Below are positions 22,495 through 32,864 of a stretch of 64,000 nt of DNA, piece by piece (position 1 is the first letter of the stretch; every line of letters begins with the position of its first letter). Origin of the DNA: Agroathelia rolfsii (Eukaryota; Basidiomycota; Agaricomycetes; Amylocorticiales; Amylocorticiaceae); contig JABRWF010000001.1 of NCBI GenBank assembly GCA_018343915.1, positions 186,001 to 250,000 of the forward strand. The letters are read 5' to 3'. Under the pieces are notes generated by a model. It saw only the letters and a program-made list of their open reading frames with translations, had not been told where the DNA came from and did no database searches. The translations under genes and the position numbers were made by a program.

Positions 22495-25400
22495 ATGTCA
22501 CCCCCTGCTAATACCACCGACTCAGATTCATCCCGTAGGGCGCCTAGGCGTAAGCCCGGTCGTGTGCCAACTTCCTGTGCGGAGTGTCGTCGGTGAGCGA
22601 TTTCGTCCGATAAGAAGAAAAAAAGTCATCAATATGACTCAACAATTGGTAATCAACATCAGACTGAAGTTAAAGTGTGATCGCCAGGTGCGTTCCGAGC
22701 GCCCATGGACGTTATTCGCTATGCAGATATCATAATGTTATAATTATAACATCCGGGTTATACAGGTTCCGTGCATTACATGTGTTACCAAAGGTCCATT
22801 TTTTTTCACTCTAGTCTTATGATATATGCACACATCCTGAGTATATACACATGTAGGCTGTGCCGACATTTGTCCCGATGGCGAGTTATTTAATGTTATT
22901 GTCTGTAAAATATTATGATCTGATTTTTGATCACCAGGGATACGATCTGCTATGCGCATAAGAAAGTTAGTCCAAGAAAACAAATCTACACTTGCAAGAA
23001 TCTGATTTGACGCTCTCCAGACAGGTGGATACAACCGACTCCAACGCCTTGAAGGTACATATTGCTGAGCTCAATGAGCGGGTTCGCTTGCTCGAGGTTG
23101 CCCTAGCAGAGCTACAGGCCCTTGTCTCGGAAAAACCTCATCCCTTGCTTGTTCCACAATCCGAAGTCACTCATGACACCGCCGAGGAAGAAGTGGTGGA
23201 CATTACAAAACTTGGCATCTTGGCGGTTGACCCGCCACCGGCTTTGTCTGAAGAAGATAGCTTCGTTGATGCATTTGGTAAACTATCCGTTTACCGAAAG
23301 TGACATCGTCTTCGTTTCTTATCAAATATTCCTAGGTTTACTAACCCTCGGTCCATCTGGAGAAACCACCTTTCTTGGACGTGGCTCACGCTCAGAAGTT
23401 AGTAAGACCACTAGTTTTCATGACTCCAAGGCACCGAACAACATTTTCCTTCATCATTCTCTTCACAATAGTATCTTATCGCCGACCGGCCATCATCCGC
23501 GGCAGCCAATGCCGAGCAAACATACACCTCTCCGCGTTTATTCTCTTCCCCGCGCATTCGTGAGGCTGCACGACGCGTGCATGAAGATCATTTTGTCGAC
23601 CGCGAGCTTGGAGAGGAAGTATATGCGCTCCTCCCCCCTCTTGAGGAGGCATACAGGCTGTGTGAGGCATATCTACACCAGAGCAAATACTTGTGAACCG
23701 CAATTTTCATCTCTTTCTTGGATATGCTGAATTAGTTTTTCTTGTAGGATGATGCCTATCACACGCCAGGAACTTTTCGATAGCTATTTGCACCCTGTTT
23801 ATCATGCATCGTATGCCCTGATTTCTTTGTTGTCACCATATTTTCCTCGTATCTCATCACAACAAATGACTCCCAGGTCTTATAGTGCCCTGGGTGATCC
23901 AAACCTCCTTAGCGCAGTTCTTGCTGTCTTTGCACTCGCCGTGCTGGACGATCCCACCCTACCAGCAACAACGGAGCTCGGACAGGAATACTATATACTT
24001 GCTTGGGTGGCATTCTATTGCACGTTCCCTGCGCGCGTTGCAACGATGCCGTTGGTGGAAACATTAGTGCGTCGGCACTTGTTTTTCTTTAGCCAAAGTG
24101 GGAATAGTGCTTATTACTCAATCCATCATACCCCTCTTCTTTCATAGCTGAACCTAGCGTGGTATGAAGAGCTGGAGGGCCGTGATTTATATGGACCATG
24201 GCGATCATGGATGACAACGGGCATGGCCGTGCGCTTTGGACATTCTGTATGTGGTCTTTGTTTTCTCTCTGTCTTTTTTTTCGTTCTTGCCTTTGCATCG
24301 ATTTTTCTTTACGTTATGAAATGATTTGAGGATTGAACTAGAAGCTCATGGTGGCTTCCATTGACAAACCCCATCATCCCCGCCCCTTGTTTTATTCTTG
24401 CCTTCATTCTTCATTAGAGTCTAACTTGAATCTATCTGATCACCTTCTTTTCTTTCTCTGGCGCTAGATCGGACTACGTACGAAATTATCATTCTTATTG
24501 TCCCTCTCTCACCTCTATATAAAAAAATACCATGCTGACAAAGGGGGATACATACCATACCAGATCTCAGTGCCTCGAGATGGAATCTCGGCGACGAGGC
24601 AGTACGCGCACGACGACGAATATGTCAAAGCATGTTCTTCCTCGACACCTTTGTGGTGCGTATTATTCATCCCCTTTCTTTATTATGCCATTGGACCGAC
24701 CTAGAATTCCATGTTTGCAAATGCGCCCCGACTGACGATCAATTGCATAGAGTGCCTGGTGTGGGCGCCCGCCCGCCATGCATGTGGAATGGACGGATTT
24801 GGGTTTCGATCGTGATCGAGCACAGGGATTGTCAGTGGCAGATGATGCCACGACAGGCAGCGATCCAGAAGCAGAGCGTATGTTTAGTACCTGTTCGTTT
24901 CTTTTCTTTTCTTTTCTTTTTCTTCTTCTTCTTCTTCTCCCTATACCAATTTGGCTAGCGACAAAGGCGATCGTATCGCCGCCTGATTAGTTACATTCGC
25001 TTTGCTGATCAAATTCCGTTTTATCACCCTCCTTGCTTCTGGACGCTAACGACACGTTCCTGGAACATACCTCACATAGACCATACCTGGCTTACCAATT
25101 TTAGCCTCCTCACGCGCACGGTTGTGAATGCGACCTGCTCACTGCGTTTGCCCACCTATGCCCTTGTACTCAGACTCGATCGGCGCATCCGTGAGTTCCA
25201 TGTACCACCCGAGATGCGCGCCGTGTGTTACAACACACCTGAGGAGCGCGCTGCTGCTGAGCCAGAAGCGGTAATCAGGAGGCACGGGACGTTGTCTCTC
25301 AAAGAACATTGTATGCGCCGTCTACATGATCTACCTCTTGTGGGAATTTGACTGAACAATTGCCTATTGGTGCATTTAGTGCTCTTGACACTCCATCGCT

Positions 25401-26707
25401 CATACTTTGGCCAGGCTTTAGCAGAATCGCCGAACGATTTGAAGCATCATCGCTTCGCGCCGTCCGTCGTGGTCCGTATCTAATGCGTAAATTAGACCTG
25501 GGTATAACTTTCTCACAAGGCATGGTTGTTGATCTCAGGCGTCTTATCGCTCAGCATGGCGCCTAATCAAAGCCATGCGTTGGCCTCTCACACTCGCTGC
25601 AAAGGAGATATATCGGATCAGCATCGCCTGGTCTCAGCTCATGTCTGCGGCAGTGAGTGGATGGTTCGCTACCCCCCTAACCCCCTTTCTCCTCTTTTTT
25701 TCAGCCTCCGTAAACTAAAATCGCCGTTCTTTTTCTTTTCGCACATATTGGAACTGTAGATTGTCATGTCGTTGCTGGCAATCAAAGCACCTAGCTCCCC
25801 ATTGACAACGTCGGCCCTAGCAGAGCTGGACGATGCTGTGCGCATGTTCGCAGATGCGGCGCCATCTTGTCCAGCGGCTTCAAATCATCTGGTAAATACA
25901 TGGATATCTCTCCAACTTCAATTTTTCATGAAAATTTTGATTTATCGACGCTGGTCTGGTTGACGATAGGAAACGATGCAAAGATTACAGCGCAAGGCGC
26001 ACGACGCCGTGCGCGGACTGTACGAAAATAATCCACAAGACCAACGCGAGATTGATAGGCTTAACGGCCAGACGCAACTGCTCCTGCATGATAATGCTAG
26101 TCTGACAGACGGCACTCCTCCTCCTTCAATTCCACCTCCTGCATTTACCAATGCAGGCGTTAGTATTCCTGTTGGCTCGGCTGCCCCTAATCATTACTCA
26201 ACTATGATGCCCTGGGAACATCAAGGCAGCTCGGATACGTCCTCCATTGCTACAGACTCTCGAAAAGTGACAATGGCCAACTTACTCCACCCAACGGTTG
26301 CATCTGATATGCGCGTTTTCAATACCGACTTGTTTCCACCGATAACTACTACTGAACCATGGAGTGATGCAGATCCGGAGCATGACGGAATAGTACCTCC
26401 TCGGAACACAAATAGTAATCAATTATGGGACGATACTTTCGCCGTTACTGGTTCGGGTGCCACTACTCATTCAGAGCAACCGCACGACCCATTGGCCTCT
26501 ACCCATGGCATATACTACAGTAATCCAGACCCTCTTGCGTTTATGCTTGGTGGTACTGAGGGCAACCTGTTCGGGCTTGGTGTTGGGTTTGCTGGTTTCA
26601 ACCAAACGCAGCCGAACAAACAGGTTGCGCCCCATGGTGTAATGGACCACCAAACAACGACGGCTCATGTTGATGCTAATATTGGGGCGTTAGGCCAGCA
26701 CCAGTAA
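22495..26707 (+). CDS. Zn2Cys6 transcription factor TF-A (C-terminus truncated)
   Basis: Fungal binuclear zinc-cluster regulator acting in the nucleus. The spliced N-terminus reads TSCAECRR/LKLKCDRQ/VPCITCVTKG/CADICPDG, a complete cysteine cluster spread over four exons. A short coiled coil, LNERVRLLEVALAELQALV, follows as the usual dimerisation element. The middle homology region is recognisable: GLLTLGPSGETTFLGRGSRS, MMPITRQELFDSY, SALGDPNLLSAVLAVFALAV, MAVRFGHS, DLSASRWNLGDEAVRARRR, SMFFLDTFV. One intron uses a GC donor (22881-22937). Compared with TF-C, a CAA codon has become TAA at 26705-26707, removing 31 codons that are otherwise still open to TGA 26801-26803. Many introns (about 14), each short. 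It is divergent from DUF2235 copy 1. Confidence 0.87.
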
Positions 26708-26803
26708 GTGTTGATGCAACTTGGCGAGGGAAGTTTGGAGCGTGCAGAGACTGAGAGGGCATGGCATGGGTTTATGGAGCAGCTTGGGCTTTCAGGGATG
26801 TGA

Positions 26804-27358
26804 ATCAAGTTATAGCCGTTTTTTTTATATTCCATTTATTTTGTGAAAGTTCCCGTTTATTTGTTTTTCCTGGTGCAGGAAGATGCCCGCAGTCTAGAAC
26901 TCGGAGTCTTCAACATCAGTATCATACTCTGTTTGACAGTGTATAAAATGTGCTAGGGAAGGGGGGAGACATAGGAAACTTCTAGGCGATTAGATAGTAA
27001 TGCGACTTTTCTCGATATTACTTTCAACTGATGACTAACCCGGGCCCTTTTTTTAATCTCACGCTTTCAAACTGCATATTCCCCTAGTAGTGCCGGTTTG
27101 TTTTCACGTTGACATGAATAAAATACACATATTTGATATACAACAAAGAATGCTTCCTATACCAATTCACCGTTTAGGCTTACAGAAGAAAAGTGATAAG
27201 CAAGTACCAAAGCATAAGACATATTGCTAGGACAAAAACGAAAAGACTAAAATGAAAAAGTCATCGAATCGTTTTCACTTTTCCCCACCTTCTCCTCACG
27301 CCCACACACAATCCATCTCTTATTTGCGCCTCGCGGCTCTGCTTGCTCCCCAGTTCAA
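26804..27358. other. Convergent intergenic region, TF-A / DUF2235-2
   Basis: 555 bp, AT-rich, without supportable genes. It is the junction between the two duplicated modules. Confidence 0.5.
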
Positions 27359-29895
27359 TCAATCGACCCAAGTAGGCTCCACCCTAAGTTTCGCGAGCGG
27401 AATATATTTCTCGAGCTCCTCTCCATTGGGCCCAAACAGCTGATCGGCTTGTATGCGTACATAGACAGACCGGTGAACCTTGACGCCATCCTTCTTCTGG
27501 CGTGGGATCATTCGCCCTCTGCCCATGTTGATTCTGGGTGTATTGTATTTGATGTTTGTTTGGCAGGTATGAGGAATATTTCAACGAAGAGGCGAAAGTG
27601 CGTCAGGAGTCAAGTAGGAACATTAAAAAGAAGATAAAGAATAGACCGTTAGCACCGATAAAATACGAAAAAGGGAGGTTTGGGTAAAATAGAACAAGTA
27701 ACTTACGAAAGCGCACGGGCCAAGGACTCATCATCCTTTTGGTACTTTTGTTTCTGCGGAAAAACCTATTACATTCTAGTGATCAATAATAGAACAATAG
27801 ACAATCACAATCAATACCCACCTCAAGAAACCACCAGGCCTTGTTAAGTGTAAGCTGGTCGTATATCGGTGACAGCGCATCCCTCAGATCCTCTTCCTCT
27901 TCGCTCACAAAGTCCTGTACATCGGGTAAAAGCACGCCGACGCCGTCACCAAGGCTCTGGTGTTTTAGAGCACCGTACAGCTCTGCACGCCTCGCCGCTG
28001 TGAGGTCCGATAATTGGAGCGGGGGCGGCCTTGCCTTTACCTCAGGATAGAGCATGTTGATATCCAGTCCAATATCCCTGAAAAACCCCGTGTGGAACAT
28101 AATACCTGTCTTGACTGCAAAGCACTGGCGGATCATCCACCTGAGCGGAATACGAGCCAGTGCATTGCGCGTGCCGTTCACGACGCTACCGCCACCAATA
28201 TCGCAATGGCAGCCGGCGAACCAGACCTCCTCTACATCCGTAGGCTCATCCATGGCTGAGTAGCGTCGCTTCACCTCGCGCACCTCTTGCTTTTTCAGCT
28301 GGTGCTGGCTCTTTTTACGCTCAGGATGTTTAGGCTCGGATCGGGGCATTTCGCCCTTTTGCACCCCTAATGCGTGCTCTTCAGGCGAGGAGTGCGTCCA
28401 CACGTTGGGCTTGAAGCGCACGCGTCGCTCGTCAAGAGAAAGGGCATGGCGAAAGTAGCGGACATGCGTATTGCTCTTCACGAAGGGCAGGTAGCGTGGA
28501 ATGATACCTACGGAGCTGACAGTGTCCCAAGTGCCGAGGAACTCAATGTCGACATCTATCGAGAAAGCCTTCTTGAAAACCGTGCTCTGCTTCCAGCCAG
28601 TTTCGGTATCGTCCGAGTACATTTTGTATGCGAACGGCACTTGTTGGTGGTTTGAAGCAGGCAGAAGGCCGACCTAGGCGGATACTTGAGAAATCAAATG
28701 CTTGGATTGAAAGCGCGTATACGAACCTTTTGAATCCTATTTGTAATAATCAGAATCTGAGCATGTTCTCAAAGAGTAAAATGGAATACTTACATGCCAG
28801 CCAAGGCGCGGGCAGTGTATGCACCACGAGAGAAGCCAAAAATGCATATCTTATCACCAGCCTCGTCTATGAAACAGGGGATTATAATCCACTATTTTAT
28901 ATTGATGTAGAAGTAACCTACAATTTTCCATTAGGAATTCATATCCACCTAAGAAGAATATATTTAGCTTATGTCATGCTGAGTACATATAATCTATCCT
29001 AATCATGGTGGATGGGACATTCAAGGCCGATGCTCTATAGGACCCTGGTGTACCTTTCGACCTTTTTCGCAAGATTGATCCGATTTGTCTAGAAAATGGC
29101 GGACCAAAAGTTTAATAAGTTTGTGTCAGGAATATACCAAGTAAATCTCAGTTTGACATGCAATTAAGTTTAGTCCGCCATTCTCCAGACAAAAACTGAC
29201 CAAATTTGCGAAAAAGATCGAATGGGGTATGCCAGGTTCCTTGCCCCACCCACCAGGCAGATTACGGCCCCAAGCATTCAAACTCGGAAGCGAACTGTCG
29301 GCCCACGGATGCAACTTACCCATCACATGAGCATTCAAGTGAACACCAATCATCATGTCGATTGTCTTAGACCACTTGGCATAGAGCGGCGTGGCAATTT
29401 GAGGGATTGTGTATGTTCCTATGCCGGCCTGTGATAAAAGCCATTAGAAATCAAATTTCTTCTAGCTAATACTCCGAGACTAGCCTGGTAATACACCATC
29501 TGTTGCTTACGGTCATCCTTCTTAAGCATGGAGAAAAACTGGACAATACTTGAGTTCTAGACCGAGTACAAGTTCTCAGTACATGTAAACCATGTAAGTT
29601 GATCACGAGGTTGGGCTCGTACATCGGTATCATACTGGTCGCCTGTACCATCGAAGCAGAGAACAAGCGTTCGATGATCGTGCTCAGGCGGACAGACGTC
29701 TTCGTCTCGAAAGAAGGCCGCAGCAGCATCCTTCCCGCCGATGATAGTGCTAGCCTCATTGCTTTGAGGATAGGTAGGGTGGATGTCGCTCTCTGTTGGG
29801 GAGGTGACAAAAGCTTTCTTTGCGCCCTCGAGCCAGTAGGTATCCGAGTCGATGCTGGGTTGTGGCTCTGGGTGAATGTTGGTGTAGGTAGACAT
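27359..29895 (-). CDS. DUF2235 alpha/beta-hydrolase, copy 2
   Basis: Paralogue of the gene at 19459-21897 with the same exon plan. It begins MSTYTNIHPEPQPSIDSDTY and keeps LVLCFDGTGDQYD, the GFSRGAYTAR nucleophile elbow (28800-28850 region), FLGTWDTVSSVG, VWFAGCHCDIGGGS, and the ending KLRVEPTWVD at TGA 27359-27361. The exon coding SEEEEDLRDALSPIYDQLTL is almost identical between copies. Divergence is concentrated in the N-terminal 60 residues and in introns. The intron before GYEFLMEN has gained an inverted-repeat element (29047-29233). No coding lesion was found. The divergent partner, TF-B, is dead, so this copy has lost its linked regulator. Confidence 0.88.
28727..28736 (-). other. 10-nt micro-exon of DUF2235 copy 2
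   Basis: GATTCAAAAG flanked on the minus strand by AG and GT, at the position equivalent to 20916-20925 in copy 1. It keeps the frame and encodes I-Q-K. Its survival in both copies argues that it is a real exon. Confidence 0.75.
29047..29233. mobile_element. MITE-like inverted-repeat element in an intron
   Basis: About 187 bp with imperfect terminal inverted repeats of roughly 55-60 bp. The left arm runs from GGTGTACC through CTTTTTCGCAA, TTTGTCTAGA and ATGGCGGAC; the right arm is its reverse complement, with TCCGCCAT, CAGACAAA, TTTGCGAAAAAG and GGTATGCC. The equivalent intron of DUF2235 copy 1 (about 21130-21310) lacks it, so it inserted after the duplication. It has no coding capacity. No clean target-site duplication was identified. 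Confidence 0.65.
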
Positions 29896-30514
29896 AGCCA
29901 GCTAATTGTTTGCAAGAGTCCTGGGGGGGGGGGGGGACGAGGAGTGTTGGGCTAGGCTGTACGAGACATAGAGAGAGGGGGGGGAGTATAAAACCAGTCG
30001 GGCTAGAATGCGAGAATAAAAAACGACATCAGATGCAACTTGAATAGAAAGAATTGAATCAGCAGAGTTGAACAAACCCATAAACCGAACAAGCTATTGA
30101 ATGCTGTATCATTACTGGCACTAATCATTATATTCCTTATCTTTGTAGCAATGAAACTGCCAGGGTCTATGCATTACAATATTGCTTTTGAAGCCCCCTG
30201 ATCAGATAATTCCTTCTGTGATAATACAGATTTCTTGACCGAGTTCGAACATATACAGCTGGTCAGTGGCTTGCAGCACCAGCTACCAGCCACCGCCACT
30301 GTCAGACGAGGTTATGTTCCAAGGCTTCCTCTTTTACCCCTATAACAAAATGCTAAGTTTCTGAAACAAAGAGACTGTAGACCTGGACACTTAGACAACA
30401 GATTTTTTTTTTTTTTTGGAGAGCTAGAGGTGAGAGCAACTAAGGCCTCCGAGATTATGTCTTAGCGCTCTCAGCCTTAGACAGCCGCCCTTCCAACGAT
30501 TCACATTATCTTCT
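29896..30514. promoter_or_regulatory. Divergent spacer, DUF2235-2 / TF-B remnant
   Basis: 619 bp matching the order of the first divergent promoter but eroded. The stretch around 30255-30310 still resembles the GC-rich block of promoter 1 (CAGTGGCTTGCAGCACC, GCCACCGCCACT) but has lost most CGG triplets. A G14-type run is at 29922-29936 and a T16 run near 30402. Confidence 0.4.
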
Positions 30515-32570
30515 ATGTCACAATCACCGCTTGTTGATATCACCGACTCAGGTCGTTCTCCCAGGGCGCCTTGATGCAAGTTCGCCAACTTTATGTGCGG
30601 TGTCCTGTCGGTGAGCGGCCTCGTCCGATAAGATAGTTGCTATTAACTGTCCCTATCAAATTGAAGCGTGATTGCCAAGCGGGTTCCAAGCGTTCTTTTG
30701 CCGCTATTCGCTATACAAATATATATACAAATATAATAATTTTATCATCATCATCTCAGGTTTCTTGCATTATATGTGCATCACCAAGGGTCTATCTTTA
30801 CTCTTATTCCATGACATGCATCCTGAGTATATGCACATGCAGGCTGCGCCGGCTAACATAATCCGATACATTTAGTAGTATCTACATAAAAGTGCCACCA
30901 AGATGTCATGACCTCACTTCTGGCTATCAGGCCCATAAGTTAGCCCGGAAAACGAAGCGATTGTCATCTCATGATCTTGTTTAGCACTCTTTACCCTGGT
31001 GAATGCCACTGCACAAGGCGTAAAGCTCAACGAACGTTTTCGCCTCAGTCTGCTTGAACTCGCCCTGGTGGGGCTATAAGCTCCTGTCTCGAAAAACCCT
31101 CATCCTTTATTCGCCCTACAATCCCAAGAAACTCAAGATATGGCGGAGGAAGAAAAATGAACATTACAGTAGTATAAATATAGTCATCTTGGCAGTTAAC
31201 CCCCCGCCAATCTTGTCTGAAGAAAATAATATCCAAGTTATTGGTTGCATTTGACAGATCATTTACTTACAGAAAAGCATCAGCATCCTCTTTTCCATGC
31301 ATTTGTCAGGCTACGCAGGGTGTATAAAAACATCGTTCTGTTAACCGCAAGGTTGAGGATGTCTTGAAGAGGCGTGTTTGTATCAGAGCAATTACATGTG
31401 AGCAGTAATCCATTGATAATGTTGATAAGCTCATCGGGCTATCTTTTCTCTCTCTCTAGGATAATGCCTATCACACGCCTTGGCTGTATTTGCACCTTCT
31501 TCAAAGGCGTATTCTTCTTTCCTCGCTACCAAGTTTATGTTTTTGACTGTTTCCATAGAGTCTAGCTCTCTCAAAAGGCATGGATATTGATTGCAGGCAT
31601 TTGATCGCTTAACGTAATGCTTAATTAAAGCTATCCATGAACCTCTCATACTTGTTACAAAGATGTTTCGGATTAGCATACCGTAGCTGTGCTCATGCTT
31701 GCAGATGCGGTGCCTCCCGACTTACTGTCGTCTCCCATGAAACTCATGCAAATATGGCTGGCTTTTCTTTCGACAATATTGTGTCCGGGGACTACGGCGC
31801 AGGGCATACAACGCCATGTGCGGACTATGCGAGCACAGAGGACAAAACTAGCGCGAGATTGGTTAGTTTGATGGTCAATGTAGCTGTTGGTACATGATAG
31901 TACCATTCTGACTAACGCTATCTCCCCCTACCCCAACTTTCGCGTTTACCAATACCGATGCTATCACCCTTGCTACTGCTTTTAGCTAGCATCTATTTAT
32001 GATATTCTGAGGACTTCGGAGTTTAAACATACCTGTCATTGCTACAGAGGAGGCCACAGCAGCCAACTTTCCCTGGACGGTTTTATATGCCATGTGCATT
32101 TTTTGATACAGACTTACTTGCCTCTGCAACTGCGGAAGCAGGTGTTACCCTTGTTCTTCAGCGATGCAGACTCGGAGCATAATTAGAGTGTCCCCAAAAT
32201 GCAAACAATGCTTGCCTACGGATAGTCCTTTCACTTCTACGGCTGTTCTCCGCAACAATCGCAGGACTCTACAACCTGTGACCCTAACTACGATCCCACT
32301 CACTGGCATACTTGTTTTTGCTGATGCATCTGATAACCCACTCAGTTTTGGTGTTGGATCCGGTTTCTTTGGTCTTGACCACCACGATCAAGTAAGGAAG
32401 CTCTGCGCCGAGATGTTATCACCATTAGACGGTCCTCATGCTACTAGTAATGCAGACTCGGAGCACCAATCCAACTTGGTGTAAGTTTCAGGCGGAGGGG
32501 TGAGATTGAGGTGGAATGGCATGGTATAGGCTTATATCAGCGGGTCTTGGGCTTTTTGGACTATTAGAAT
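30515..32570 (+). pseudogene. Decayed Zn2Cys6 transcription factor TF-B
   Basis: Third member of the TF family, heavily damaged. The first exon keeps the start and the SRSPRAP-like stretch but then reads into TGA (GCGCCTTGATGC), and the zinc-cluster codons CAECRR are deleted or mutated. Fragments equivalent to VPCITCVTKG (30760-30790), the coiled coil (31030-31080) and MPITR (31465) are recognisable, and the C-terminal region near 32480-32570 matches the last exon of TF-A. At about 2 kb it is half the length of TF-A or TF-C, so large internal pieces, including most of the middle homology region, are gone. It occupies the divergent position next to DUF2235 copy 2. Confidence 0.85.
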
Positions 32571-32864
32571 ATTTCTAGAGCTTACGAAGACTGTTTTTTT
32601 ATATTATTTTTAGTCTTGTCAATTGCTAGTGCTAATGCATTGCAAGTCTGAATGTACCGTGTATGGTGGCTAGTAATAAATACCCACCACAAATTAGCGC
32701 CATCCGCCGAGGCACGTGCTGCCGGAACGAGCCCGACTCCGAGCTGTGCCAAATGAGTGGGCAGCCAATGGGAAGCGTTTTATGTCATAAGTATTCATTG
32801 GGAGCGTTGTAAGCTGCGGTCAACTTGTACTGCTGACTACACGCATTCTGTAGCGTAGTCCTCC
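32571..32864. promoter_or_regulatory. Upstream region of TF-C
   Basis: 294 bp with CCGCCGAGG, CACGTG (E-box-like, 32714-32719) and a CCAAT box at 32765-32769, about 100 bp before the start. The block CCAAATGAGTGGGCAGCCAATG parallels promoter 1 of TF-A. No DUF2235 remnant is present here. Confidence 0.45.
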
